From CAVYXF01 sp963772335 (GTDB taxonomy: Bacteria > Pseudomonadota > Alphaproteobacteria > Rhizobiales > Rhodomicrobiaceae): 64,000 nt of DNA. The notes beneath the pieces are model-generated. The model saw only the letters and a program-made list of their open reading frames with translations. It did not search any database and had not been told where the DNA came from. Every line of letters starts with the position of its first letter. Within the stretch, counting starts at the first letter, position 1. The translations under genes and the position numbers were made by a program. This document shows, piece by piece, positions 51,524 to 61,245 of this stretch. Location of the stretch: assembly GCA_963772335.1 (NCBI GenBank), contig CAVYXF010000001.1:124001-188000 (forward strand), written 5' to 3'.

Positions 51524-52157
51524 ATGCCGACATTCATTTATCGCCTTGTTCATGTTGAATGCCTTGAAACTCTGCTTTCGCGGGGAGCTCTTCACTCGCC
51601 GAATGGAACTCCCAACGACGGGCGTGCTTATCGAACAATTCATAACGCAACTGTGCAGGCCAATCGGCGAGTTAAGGCGGTTCCCTGCGGGCCAGGAGGT
51701 ACTGTCCACGATTACGTGCCCTTCTATTTCGGGCCGCTATCCGTAATGTTGCTCAATCTCAAGACTGGGCGTGTGACGGGGTACACAGAGGGTCAAGCCC
51801 CTCTTATATATCTTGTTAGTTCAGTCGAAGCCATAAGAGCGGCTGGTTGCGCATTCGTCTTTACTGACGGCCACGGGTTAGCAACATTTACTAGCTGGTT
51901 TGATGATATTGAGCAGCTTTCGAAAGTTGATTGGGGTATTGTTGGAAAAAAGTATTGGGCAGACGAACCTGAGGATAACGACCGACAGCGGCGTAAGCAG
52001 GCAGAATTCCTAGTACATGGTTCCTGTGATTGGAGTTCTAATCTCCGATATTGCCGTAGTCGACGAGGCAGCGAGACAGGGTGTAGAGGCAATTCTCGCT
52101 CAATTCCCGGACGCACATAAGCCGACCGTGGCTGTCCGGCGCAACTGGTATTACTAA
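51524..52157 (+). pseudogene. darT: DarT-like DNA ADP-ribosyltransferase toxin, one frameshift near the 3' end
   Basis: DarT uses NAD to modify bases of single-stranded DNA and stops replication. The protein starts MPTFIYRLVHVECLETLL. NAD-binding features are visible: IHNATVQANRRVKAVPCGPGG and TVHDYVPFYFGPLSVML. The catalytic Glu is in RRKQAEFLV, at about residue 169. Right after AEFLV the frame shifts: the first frame ends at 52120, whereas the expected tail VVDEAARQGVEAILAQFPDA...VRRNWYY continues one frame over and stops at 52157. Removing one base near 52014 restores it to about 210 residues. Catalytic residues precede the break, but the tail may be needed for folding. It lies 15 bp before darG. 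Confidence 0.83.
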
Positions 52158-52172
52158 AAGGAGGATAGCCCA

Positions 52173-53231
52173 ATGATTGAAATCGGACGGGGTAATCTCC
52201 TAGAAGCCGACGTTGATGCTTTAGTAAATACCGTCAACTGCGACGGCTTCATGGGCAAAGGAATTGCGCTCCAATTTAAGCAAGCTTTCCCTGAAAATTT
52301 TAAGTTCTACGAACGCGCCTGTAAGGCGGGCGAAGTTGTCCCCGGGCGCATGCTAACTCACGATAACGGCGGGCTCCTGAAGCCACGATACATCATAAAT
52401 TTTCCGACCAAACGGCACTGGCGAAATAAGTCAAGGATTGAAGATATCGAATTAGGATTGGCAGCACTTATTTCAGAGGTGCGTCGCCTTAGTATCCGCT
52501 CCATCGCAGTTCCGCCGTTAGGATGCGGACTAGGAGGCCTCAATTGGAAGGATGTCCGACCACGGATTGAATCTGCATTCGAAGCTGTACCAGCAGTTGA
52601 AGTGATATTATTTGAGCCAAGAGGTGCACCAAGTGCAACCACGATGCCTGTGCGCACAGAGCGCCCCAGAATGACTCCTGCGCGCGCTCTCTTCATCAAG
52701 CTTATGGAAGCTTACTCGGCTCTCGACTACAGTCGCACGCTGCTTGAAGTGCAAAAGCTAGCCTATTTCTTGCAAGAAGCAGGGGAGCCGCTGCGGCTGA
52801 ACTATCAACCTGGGCACTACGGTCCATTTGCGGCTAACCTGAATAAAGTCCTTGAGGTGATGGAAGGGCATTTCATTCGAGGTTACGGCGACAGTCAGAA
52901 GCCAGATGCAGAGATAGAGCTTTTGCCGGGAGCGACTGAGGAGGCATCTAACTTCCTTCGCGCTAAACCGGCTTCCAACAATCGGCTCGCCGCAGTCAGC
53001 AGACTAATCGAGGGCTTTGAGACTCCCTACGGCATGGAGTTGTTAGCAACCGTTCACTGGGTTGCGGTCAAAGGCGGTCGTAACGGCGATGCCCCCGTGG
53101 AAACATCCGCAGATGCCGTTGGAAAAGTTCATTCGTGGAACCCGCGGAAGCAAAAAATCTTCCATCCGCGCCACATCCATGTGGCATGGCGGCGTCTCGA
53201 AGACGAAGGTTGGCTACGATCCGGTCGGTAA
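52173..53231 (+). CDS. darG: DarG-like macrodomain antitoxin
   Basis: The 352-residue protein begins with a macro domain (residues about 1-150: VNTVNCDGFMGKGIALQFK, PPLGCGLGGLNWKDVRPRI) that removes ADP-ribose from DNA. The C-terminal part (about 165-340, VQKLAYFLQEAGEPLRLNY, HYGPFAANLNKVLE) is the DarT-inhibiting domain, which resembles SocA-like folds. The ribosome binding site AAAAGGAGG is strong and lies after the darT stop. The DarTG pair is a known toxin-antitoxin and anti-phage system. It is transcribed convergently with tex. Confidence 0.9.
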   Translation: MIEIGRGNLLEADVDALVNTVNCDGFMGKGIALQFKQAFPENFKFYERACKAGEVVPGRMLTHDNGGLLKPRYIINFPTKRHWRNKSRIEDIELGLAALISEVRRLSIRSIAVPPLGCGLGGLNWKDVRPRIESAFEAVPAVEVILFEPRGAPSATTMPVRTERPRMTPARALFIKLMEAYSALDYSRTLLEVQKLAYFLQEAGEPLRLNYQPGHYGPFAANLNKVLEVMEGHFIRGYGDSQKPDAEIELLPGATEEASNFLRAKPASNNRLAAVSRLIEGFETPYGMELLATVHWVAVKGGRNGDAPVETSADAVGKVHSWNPRKQKIFHPRHIHVAWRRLEDEGWLRSGR

Positions 53232-53364
53232 AGTAATTGCGTTATACCTTGAGGACGGCGTTGCCGCGAAGCCAGCGATTGAAGATACCGGCAGCGCCTT
53301 TCAAGGCTGTCGGAGTGAAGTCGAAAGACTAGCGATCTTACCTAAGCATGCGGCTTCGCCGCCC

Positions 53365-55714
53365 TCACTTCCTCCGCATCGCCTCCGAGAGCGCCGCGCC
53401 AAACGCCCCCATGCCACCACCTCTGCTGCTTCGGGCTGGCGGTGGTGCGCGCCGCCCCTGAGCCGCCGCGATTGCCGCCGGCGCGGCGGGCTCGCCGGCA
53501 TGCCGCCTCGGCCCGCGCCCGCGCCGTCGTCCCTGCGCATGGAGAGGGCGATGCGCTTCCTGCGCACATCCACCTCGACGACGCGGACCTTCACCACATC
53601 GCCGGCCTTGACCACCTCATGCGGGTCCTTCACGAACCGGTCGGCGAGCTGGGAGACATGGACGAGGCCGTCCTGATGCACGCCGATATCGACGAAGGCG
53701 CCGAACGCCGCGACATTGGTGACGGTGCCTTCCAGCATCATGCCGGGTTTGAGGTCGGAGATCTCGTTGACGCCTTCGGCGAATGCGGCGGTCTTGAAGC
53801 CGGGACGCGGGTCGCGGCCGGGCTTTTCCAGCTCGGCGATGATGTCGCGCACGGTCGGCAGGCCGAATTTCTCGTCGACGAACTGGCGCGGATCGATGCT
53901 CTTCAGCGCGGCGCTGTCGCCCATCAGCGCGCGGACATCGCGCCCGCAGGCCTTCACGATCTTTGCCGCGACGCCATAGGCTTCCGGATGCACGGCTGAG
54001 GCGTCGAGCGGCTCGGTGCCGTTCGGGATGCGCAGGAAGCCGGCGGCCTGCTCGAACGCCTTCGGGCCGAGGCGCGCGACCTTCAGCAGCTGCTTGCGCG
54101 TCTTGAACGCGCCGTGCGCTGTTGCGATGCGCGACGATCGCCTCGGCGAGCGACTTGCCGAGCCCGGACACACGGGCGAGGAGCGGGGCGGAGGCGGTGT
54201 TGAGATCGACGCCGACCGCGTTCACCGCGTCCTCGACCACCGCGTCGAGCGCCTTGGCGAGGCGGGTCTGGTCGACGTCATGCTGATACTGGCCGACGCC
54301 GATCGACTTCGGCTCGATCTTCACCAGCTCGGCGAGCGGGTCCTGCAGGCGGCGGGCGATCGATACCGCGCCGCGAAGCGACACGTCGAGATCGGGCAGC
54401 TCGTTCGAGGCGGTCTCCGAGGCCGAATAGACCGAGGCGCCGGCCTCGCTCACCACCACCTTGATCGGCTTGGGATCGGGCAGCAGGCCCAGCATGTCGG
54501 CGACCAGCTTGTCGGTCTCACGGCGAGGCGGTGCCGTTGCCGATGGCGATCAGCTCGACATTGTGCTTGCGGATCAGCATAGCGATTTCGGCCTGCGCGC
54601 CGCGCACGTCGTTCCTGGGCTGGAATGGATAGACCGTAGAGGTCGCCAGCACCTTGCCGGTGTTGTCCACCACCGCCACCTTCACCCCGGTGCGCACCCC
54701 CGGATCGAGGCCCATGGTGGTGCGGGTGCCGGCGGGCGCGGCGAGCAGCAGGTCCTTGAGGTTGCGGGCGAAGACGCGGATCGCCTCCTCCTCGGCGCGC
54801 TCGCGCATCTCGCTCATCAGGTCGAGCGAGAGCGAGAGGTTGAGCTTCACGCGCCAAGCCCAGCGCGCGGTGTCCATCAGCCATGAGTCGGCCGGCCCGC
54901 CCTTGGGGTTGATGTTGTATTCGCTAGCGATAATGCGCTCGACCGGCTTGATTGCCGAGGTGTCCTCGGCGTCAGTCTCGATGTCGAGCGAGATGATCTC
55001 CTCATTGCGGGCGCGCAGCATGGCCAGCACCCGGTGGCCAGCGATATTCGACCACTTCTCCGAATGGTTGAAATAATCGGAGAATTTGGCGCCTTCCTCC
55101 TCCTTGCCCTTCACGACCTTGGCGCGCAGCACCGAAACGCCCTTCATATGGCCGCGCAGCTTGCCCAGCAGGTTGGCATTCTCGGCGAAGGTCTCGCTAA
55201 CGATGTCGCGCGCGCCGTCGAGCGCGGCCTTCACATCCGGAACCTCGTCGTTCAGAAAGCTCTTGGCGAGCTCGGCGGGCGTGAGCGAGCGGTCAGCGAG
55301 GATCTGCTCGGCGAGCGGTCCGAGGCCCTTTTCGCGGGCGATCTGCGCCTTGGTGCGGCGCTTGGGCTTGTAGGGGAGGTAGAGGTCTTCCAGCTCGGCC
55401 TTGGTCTCCACGCCCGCGATCTTGCCCTCCAGCTCATCGGTGAGCTTGCCTTGCCCGCGGATCGACTCCAGCACCGTCGACCGGCGCGCCTCCAGCTCGC
55501 GCAGATAGGAAAGCCGCTCCTCCAGCTTACGCAGCTGGGCGTCGTCCAGCCCGCCCGTCACTTCCTTGCGGTAGCGGGCGATGAACGGCACCGTTGCGCC
55601 TTCGTCGAGCAGCGTCACCGCAGAGGTGACCTGCTGCGGGCGCGCGCTGATCTCGGTGGCAATGAGCTGCGCAATACGATCTGTCGTGGAAACCATGACT
55701 GTTCCGAATCTCAT
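53365..55714 (-). pseudogene. tex: Tex-family RNA-binding transcription accessory protein, four frameshifts
   Basis: The frame starts at 55714 and gives the Tex N-terminal helical part (VTLLDEGATVPFIARYRKEV; DLYLPYKPKRRTKAQIAREKG) and the YqgF-like nuclease fold (MGLDPGVRTGVKVAVVDNTG). It continues through ETDKLVADMLGLLPDP and a HhH region (VSGLGKSLAEAIVAHRN). The S1 domain (GMMLEGTVTNVAAFGAFVDI) follows, then a Gly-rich tail ending MGAFGAALSEAMRRK at 53365. Breaks are near 54522, 54126, 53486 and 53423; each is repaired by removing one base. Rejoined length is about 780 residues, normal for Tex. Confidence 0.9.
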
Positions 55715-55934
55715 CTCAAGGGGTGAGAACTATAGCAGCGCGATCCCGCCTGCCAAGCGGCCCCATTTTGTCCCTGAGCGTTGTCTTCCAAAACGGCCCC
55801 CTCCGTTGCGCTAAGCCACCCGTCTGCGGCGGAAAAAGCGCCCGGCTCGTCCTGACAGCGCATGCCGCGCGAACCGCAGACCGCCCCCGTGCGTTACCTC
55901 AAACAGCCATAATCTTGCCACCCGGGATAGTCCG

Positions 55935-56942
55935 ATGCTTGCCTCCGCCTGGTCTTTGCTGAAAGAGACCGTCAGCGAATGGTCCGAAGATGGCGCTCCG
56001 CGCCTCGGGGCCGCGCTCGCCTATTACTCCGTATTCTCCATCGGGCCACTGCTCTTGATCGCCGTCAGCGTTGCGAGCATCGTCTTTCAGTCGGATGCCG
56101 TCCGGCAGGAAGTCATGGTGCAGATCGGCAAGGTGGTGGGGGACAAAGGCGCGCAGGCCGTCCAGGCGCTGCTCAACAATGCCTCGGTCGGCGGGCACTC
56201 GACGCTCGGCACGATCATCGGGGTCGGCGTGCTATTGTTCGGCGCGATTGCGGTGGTGGTACAGCTCAAGGATGCGCTGAACATCATTTGGGATGTGCAG
56301 GATTCGGGAACAAGCGGCTTCTGGGGCTATCTGCGCAAATACGGTGTTTCGCTCGCGGCCGTGCTCGGTCTCGGCTTCCTCCTCGCCGTCTCGCTGATCA
56401 CCACCACCGTGATCAGCGCGGCCGCGACCTGGCTCAGCGGGCTTCTCGGCGGCGGCATACCGGGCTGGGTGTTTGCTGCGCTGAATTTCGTTGCCGACCT
56501 TGCGGTGCTCACCTTGCTTTTCGCGCTGATGTTCAAGCTGCTGCCGGACACCGATGTCGCCTGGAAGGATGTATGGATCGGCGCGGCGCTCACCACCCTC
56601 TTGTTCATTGCCGGCAAGTACGCGATCGCGTTCTATCTCGGCCAGCAAGGGCTCGAATCGACCTTCGGCGCCGCCTCCTCGATCGTGCTGATCCTGGTAT
56701 GGATCTATTATTCTTCACAGATCGTATTCTTCGGCGCCGAGTTCACGCAGGTCTATGCGCGCCGCCATGGCTCGCGCGCCGGCGCTGCGGATCGCAACCT
56801 CGCAAGCGCAGGCGCGCTCAGCAAAGCCGAGGCGGTGGATGCGCATGTCAAACAGAACCTGCCCTATCTCGCCTATGTCGCGATTGCCGGCACTGTCGGG
56901 CTGGTGGTCGGGGCCGTATGGGCGCGGCATGAGACAAGCTGA
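55935..56942 (+). CDS. YihY/UPF0761-family membrane protein
   Basis: The 335-residue protein has about six spans, with the family hallmarks GAALAYYSVFSIGPLLLIAV near the start, QLKDALNIIWDVQ, and IVLILVWIYYSSQIVFFGAEFTQVYARR near the end. The C-terminus carries an extra membrane span (LPYLAYVAIAGTVGLVVGAV) after a soluble Ala-rich linker. Older names (ribonuclease BN, virulence factor BrkB) are not reliable. Function is unknown, perhaps a transporter or lipid-related protein. It stands alone. Confidence 0.92.
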   Translation: MLASAWSLLKETVSEWSEDGAPRLGAALAYYSVFSIGPLLLIAVSVASIVFQSDAVRQEVMVQIGKVVGDKGAQAVQALLNNASVGGHSTLGTIIGVGVLLFGAIAVVVQLKDALNIIWDVQDSGTSGFWGYLRKYGVSLAAVLGLGFLLAVSLITTTVISAAATWLSGLLGGGIPGWVFAALNFVADLAVLTLLFALMFKLLPDTDVAWKDVWIGAALTTLLFIAGKYAIAFYLGQQGLESTFGAASSIVLILVWIYYSSQIVFFGAEFTQVYARRHGSRAGAADRNLASAGALSKAEAVDAHVKQNLPYLAYVAIAGTVGLVVGAVWARHETS

Positions 56943-57081
56943 CGGCGCGTGCGAGACGGCCCCGCCACAATTCTGCTCCAGGGCGGGAATGGAGTTATTT
57001 CGGGCCGCGAAAAGAACATAGTCTCCTGCAATTGCCTGCCTTGACCTGCCCTGTTCCCATGGTTTCGTGGAGATTTCTTGC

Positions 57082-57609
57082 ATGGCCTTTCGACAGCTCG
57101 CCTTAGCCGGCCTTATAACGGTTTCCTGGTTCGCACTTGCCTCGGCTGAGGAGTTGCCCAAGCTCAAGGCTGGGCTTTGGGAGCAGAAGCTGCTCTCCGG
57201 CGACGGCGGTGCTCCGGACGCGGTGTATAAGCAGTGCATGGACGGCAAGATCGACATCGAAAGCGTTATGAAGGCCACCGGCGGCATCTGCGACATCAAA
57301 TGGAAGCGTGTCGCCGCCGACCGGATCGAGACCGAGAGCAACTGCAATACCGGCATGATGACGGCGAAGGGCAAGGGCGTGGTGACCGGTGATTTCAACT
57401 CGCAGCTCAGGATCGAGACCAGCGCCACTATATCGTTGAATAACCTGCCGGCCGGAGCGCCGAAGATGCCTATTCCCGAAAAGCCGATGACCATGGTGAT
57501 CGAGGCGCGCTGGATCGGCCCCTGTGCGTCGGATCAGAAGCCTGGCGACATTATCGGCCCCGACGGGCAGGTGATGACAATGCCCAAATTCCAGCCCACG
57601 CCGCAGTAG
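57082..57609 (+). CDS. DUF3617-family exported protein
   Basis: The 175-residue protein starts at 57082 (MAFRQLALAGLITVSWFAL), a signal peptide with a cleavage region ASAEE. The ribosome binding site is GGAG, about 10 bp upstream. The DUF3617 domain begins LPKLKAGLWEQKLL, has QCMDGKIDIES and Cys residues in ICDIKW and SNCNTGM. It probably binds something in the periplasm; function unknown. A longer ORF begins upstream but adds only five residues. Confidence 0.83.
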   Translation: MAFRQLALAGLITVSWFALASAEELPKLKAGLWEQKLLSGDGGAPDAVYKQCMDGKIDIESVMKATGGICDIKWKRVAADRIETESNCNTGMMTAKGKGVVTGDFNSQLRIETSATISLNNLPAGAPKMPIPEKPMTMVIEARWIGPCASDQKPGDIIGPDGQVMTMPKFQPTPQ

Positions 57610-57740
57610 TGGCGACGGCTCGCCTGCGCCTATTCAACTTGCGCTAATTGGCATTTTGGCAACGCACGACCGGAGCGCCCCCGTCCTCTATCATCGTGCA
57701 GAGGCTGTTCTTGCATCCCGAAGATGATGGGGATCGGGCG

Positions 57741-58085
57741 TCAAAAGCAGGCCCTGCCATTGGTGACGATGTGGTTATTCGTGACAATGATCCGGCGCCC
57801 GCTCACCAGGAATGCCGAGGCCACCCTCGTTGCATCCTCGCCTAGCACAATCAGACGGTAGACCTGCTTGGAGGCGTTTGCTATCACCGGGCCGGATTTG
57901 GTATCCGCTTGGGGCCGGCGGGACGCGTTATATCTCTCGCCCTGAGCGTCCGCAGCAAAACCGTCTTGCCCGGTGACCAGGCAAAGCCCGGCATCATCAG
58001 CGCATAGACGCGAAAAAACCGTACAAGATCCGGAAGCTGTCGCACTTATCCGACTCCGAAAGCTTGTCACCAAGTGAGAACGCAA
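57741..58085 (-). pseudogene. Trypsin-like serine protease fragment
   Basis: The C-terminal end of this frame, YRLIVLGEDATRVASAFLVS then GRRIIVTNNHIVTNG, looks like the start of a trypsin-like or HtrA-type protease domain: GSAFLV...VTNNHVV with the catalytic His. After 16 more bases the frame stops, and no Asp/Ser part follows in other frames down to the DUF3617 gene. The upstream part is poorly conserved. It appears to be a truncated remnant, which may also carry insertion errors. Confidence is moderate for homology, low for extent. Confidence 0.4.
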
Positions 58086-58393
58086 TTGCGACGTATTATG
58101 TGTTCTCTTCAGTATCGGAGATGTAGGTAGCGAAAATAATCGGCAGAATTGTCGCCAATTTGGGATAGATGCACTCCGGAAACTTTTGTGATGTGAGGCT
58201 GTTTCTTCACTCGATCTCCTACGTTGATATCAGCAATTATTATGCAACTTTTAGCGCCGCGAGTATGTGCACCGGGATCGGAGCAGATGAGTATTGCCAT
58301 GCGGCGGCATTGTTTGCGATTAGCACTGGAACACATTGATCGAGCAACAAAATCAGCGCGCCTGCTCAGGCCGAGAGGGTAGGGAAGAACGTT
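58086..58393. other. Intergenic region before cupin gene
   Basis: An AT-richer stretch without a credible gene. A 128-residue minus-strand frame covers it and runs into the cupin gene, but it shows no domain. The cupin gene has a modest ribosome binding site (AGGGAAGAA) about 8 bp before the ATG. Confidence 0.4.
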
Positions 58394-59032
58394 ATGTCGC
58401 GTTTCGGGGATACCTACGAAAACACCGTAACCGGGGAATATGCAGTGGTGCTGCGGGGGTCGGAGGATCGCGGCCATGGCCCGGCGATCGTGCATCTAAC
58501 CGCGCGGCCGGGCGCCCATGTGGTTGGCGAGCACTATCATCCGCAGGTGCGCGAGCGGTTCACGGTCTTGCGCGGCGAACTCGATGCAAAAATCGCCGGG
58601 GAGTTCCGCCGCCTCGGTCCGGGTGAGTCGGTGATGGTGGAGGCCGGTGTCCCGCATGACTGGTGGAACGCCAGCGAAATCGACGAAGCGCATATTCTGG
58701 TCGAGATCGACATTGCGCCGGAGACGAACGGCGATCCCAACCGGTTCGAGCTGATGATCGGTATGCTCTGGGGCCTCGCCAATGACGGCAAGGTCGATCG
58801 TCAGGGGTTCCCCTTCCCGCTGCAGGCAGCCCTGATCGCGCGCGAGTTCGCCGATGTCATCGTGTTCACCCAACCGCCCCGTGCGATCCAGCATGTAGCG
58901 ATCGGCATCCTGGCTCCGATCGCTCTTCTGCTCGGCTATCGCGCGATCTATCCGCAATATGTCGGGCCGCATGGGCGCGTTGTGCCTGACCCCGAGATCG
59001 TCGCTGCGGCAGGGCTCACGCCCGTCGCGTGA
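58394..59032 (+). CDS. Cupin-domain protein with C-terminal membrane segment
   Basis: The 212-residue protein has a cupin barrel at about residues 30-110: metal motif GEHYHPQVRERFTVLRGE and the second motif GESVMVEAGVPHDWWN. The rest, about residues 120-212, has one likely membrane segment (HVAIGILAPIALLLGYRAIY). Such cupins bind a metal and a small ligand or act as isomerases; I cannot name the substrate. It stands alone upstream of a LysR gene. Confidence 0.82.
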   Translation: MSRFGDTYENTVTGEYAVVLRGSEDRGHGPAIVHLTARPGAHVVGEHYHPQVRERFTVLRGELDAKIAGEFRRLGPGESVMVEAGVPHDWWNASEIDEAHILVEIDIAPETNGDPNRFELMIGMLWGLANDGKVDRQGFPFPLQAALIAREFADVIVFTQPPRAIQHVAIGILAPIALLLGYRAIYPQYVGPHGRVVPDPEIVAAAGLTPVA

Positions 59033-59225
59033 TGATTGCTTCTCGCGGCAGGGCTGCTGCTTGCCGTCACGGTGAAAGAGCGATCTTCAGCACAAATCCG
59101 AACGCCGTTAACGCAAGCGTAAAGCGTTGACTTGTCCCCAGGCATACCTGCGCTAGAATAGGCCGCCCGGCGTTTAACAAGAGTCGTCAAATCGGCGAGA
59201 GCCGTTCGCGACATGTGCGTGGAGG

Positions 59226-60206
59226 GTGCTCGACAGGGAGGCAGCCATCAATCTTCGGCAGCTCCACTATTTCAGCAAGGTTGTCGAGCTTGGCAACATG
59301 ACCCGCGCTGCGGAGCAGCTCAACGTCGCCCAGCCGGCGCTTGGTTTGCAGATCCGCCAGCTTGAAGAGGATCTCGGCTCGGTGTTGCTGATCCGGCATT
59401 CGCGCGGCGTTCAGCCGACGCCCGCCGGGCTGATGCTGTTCGAGCGCGCGCAGAAGATCCTCGATCTGGTTGACGAGACCCGTCAGGAGATGCTGGCGCT
59501 GCGTGGCACGGCGGTGGAAACGGTGCGGCTCGGCGTTACACCGAGCATTATGAGCCTGATTGGCTATGAGCTCATCATGGCGGCGCGCGAGGACATGCCG
59601 GAGGTGTTCCTCATCGTCACCGAGGAGTATGGCTACTCGCTTATCGAGAGGATGAAGCGCAGCGAGATCGACATTGCCCTCGCCTATGAGGTCGAGAACG
59701 AGCCCTCGCTTACGGCGCGCCCGGTCTTCGATGAAGAGCTGCTGTTCGTCACCGCCCTCGCCGATGTCCCGGAGGGGCCGATCAGCTTTGCCGACGCCCT
59801 TGCCCATGGGCTGGTCCTGCCGAGCGGGCGCGATTCGGTGCGCCAGCTCATCGACAGAGCGGCGGTTCGCCATAGCCTGAAGCTGCGTCTCTCATTCGAG
59901 GTCAACTCGCCGGCGGCGGTCAAGACCATGGTGCTGCGGGAGTCGGCCTCAACCGTCGTGCCGTTCGGCGCCGTCGCCGACGAGGTCCGCTCAGGCCGCC
60001 TCCAGGCGCGGCGGATCGCGGGACGGCTGATCGTACGCCGGCTGTCTCTGATCCGCCCGGCCGGTGCCCGAGCGTTCCAGCATCAGGCCGCCATCGAAGC
60101 TTTCATGCAGAAGATGATCGCCAAGCTTGCCGAGGGCATCGGAGATCTGGCCCGGCCGATCAACCGCGCGGCCCCGCCGCAAGCGGCTCTTGCGGCCGTC
60201 CGGTAA
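59226..60206 (+). CDS. LysR-family transcriptional regulator
   Basis: The 326-residue protein has the LysR winged helix at residues about 9-70: LRQLHYFSKVVELGNMTRAA, EQLNVAQPALGLQIRQLEED, RHSRGVQPTPAG. A periplasmic-binding-like effector domain follows at 95-300. The only standard start in range is GTG 59226. Family members start Met-Asn-Leu-Arg, and here that position (59250) reads ATC with a well-placed GGGAGG upstream. The effector is unknown. The gene overlaps the end of the MarR-GNAT gene by 47 bp in convergent orientation. Confidence 0.88.
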   Translation: MLDREAAINLRQLHYFSKVVELGNMTRAAEQLNVAQPALGLQIRQLEEDLGSVLLIRHSRGVQPTPAGLMLFERAQKILDLVDETRQEMLALRGTAVETVRLGVTPSIMSLIGYELIMAAREDMPEVFLIVTEEYGYSLIERMKRSEIDIALAYEVENEPSLTARPVFDEELLFVTALADVPEGPISFADALAHGLVLPSGRDSVRQLIDRAAVRHSLKLRLSFEVNSPAAVKTMVLRESASTVVPFGAVADEVRSGRLQARRIAGRLIVRRLSLIRPAGARAFQHQAAIEAFMQKMIAKLAEGIGDLARPINRAAPPQAALAAVR

Positions 60207-61179
60207 GCGCGTCATTCGGTTCTTGCGCGCCTGCGAGCGGCTGCAAGCCCCGTGCCTTGAGATCGAGCGACCAGGTCTGGCCGATGAGGTCTTGGCCGAA
60301 GCTGTGATGCGGCGCCTCCTCGATCAGCTGGAAACCGGCAGCCTGGTAGATGCGGCGCGCGGCGATGAGGATATCGTTGGTCCACAGCTCCAGCCGCTCA
60401 TAGCCACTGGCGCGGGCGAAGGCGATGCATTCATCGACCAGGCGGCGCCCTAACCCCGATCCGCGTGCGGTCGGCTCGACATAGAGCAGCCGGAGCTTGG
60501 CGAGGCTTGGGGAGGCTTCGACCACGAACACCGACCCGACGATCACGCCGGCGCGCTCGGCGACCCAACAGCGCTCGCGGTCGGGCTTGAAGTTCTTCAG
60601 AAATGCGGCCGTGATCTCGGCGATCAGGGCCTCATAGGAATTGTCCCAGCCATATTCCTGCGCATAAAGCGCGGCTTGGCGGTGGACGATCCAGCCCATA
60701 TCGCCAGTCCGGTGCGGGCGCAGCGTGATCTGCGGCGCGTCCCGCTCCTCCAGCACCGCCTCGATGTCGTGCATGGCGGCCAGGAGACGCGCCCGCTCAG
60801 CGGCGCCGAGCGGGCTCAGCAGTGCCTCGGCCGCGGTCTGGGAGAGGCGGTCGAGTGCGGCATAGGTCGCGCGCCCCTTGTCCGTAAGCACCAGATGACT
60901 GACACGCTTGTCCTTGGCCGAGGGCGCTTTCTCCAGCAGCCCTTCCTTCTCGAAGCTGCTCAGCATGCGGCTGAGATAACCGCCATCGATGCCGAACTTC
61001 CAGACAAAGTCGCTCGCCGTCAGCCCGCCATTATGGGCCAGCTCATAAAGCACGCGGGCTTCGGTCAGCGAGCGTCCGCTGCCCAGGAGCGAGCGGTCGA
61101 GCAAGCCGATTTGGCGGGTGTAGAAGCGGTTGAAATGGCGCAGGCTCAGCGCGGATTGGGGGAGGGGCGCAGCTTGCAT
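60160..61179 (-). CDS. MarR-GNAT fusion (regulator with acetyltransferase domain)
   Basis: The 339-residue protein combines a MarR-type winged helix at about residues 1-145 (LTEARVLYELAHNGGLTASD, GGYLSRMLSSFEKEGLL, DKRVSHLVLTDKGR) with a GNAT acetyltransferase domain at about 150-300. The GNAT acetyl-CoA loop is YVEPTARGSGLGRRLVDECI. The 40-residue C-terminal tail is unrelated and Pro/Ala-rich. These fusions are common in alphaproteobacteria; substrates are unknown. Perfect palindrome TTGACTGAGTCAA lies upstream. The 3' end overlaps lysR in convergent orientation. Confidence 0.9.
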   Translation of the reverse strand: MQAAPLPQSALSLRHFNRFYTRQIGLLDRSLLGSGRSLTEARVLYELAHNGGLTASDFVWKFGIDGGYLSRMLSSFEKEGLLEKAPSAKDKRVSHLVLTDKGRATYAALDRLSQTAAEALLSPLGAAERARLLAAMHDIEAVLEERDAPQITLRPHRTGDMGWIVHRQAALYAQEYGWDNSYEALIAEITAAFLKNFKPDRERCWVAERAGVIVGSVFVVEASPSLAKLRLLYVEPTARGSGLGRRLVDECIAFARASGYERLELWTNDILIAARRIYQAAGFQLIEEAPHHSFGQDLIGQTWSLDLKARGLQPLAGAQEPNDALTGRPQEPLAAGPRG

Positions 61180-61219
61180 GACACTCTCCTTGCGGGAGAG
61201 GTAAACTTGCGGCAGATGG

Positions 61220-61232
61220 TTGACTGAGTCAA
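61220..61232. promoter_or_regulatory. Candidate MarR operator palindrome
   Basis: TTGACTGAGTCAA is a perfect 13-bp palindrome 40 bp upstream of the MarR-GNAT start. On the minus strand TTGACT could serve as the -35, so binding would block its own transcription. Confidence 0.5.
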
Positions 61233-61245
61233 GTGTTCGCGCTGC

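Noticed and set aside
3462..55714. Programmed frameshifting as the explanation for the broken genes
   Set aside because: The break sites share no slippery motif or downstream structure, and occur in unrelated housekeeping and metabolic genes.
58109..58495. A 128-codon minus-strand frame upstream of the cupin gene
   Set aside because: No domain, no good ribosome binding site, and it overlaps the cupin gene by about 100 bp.
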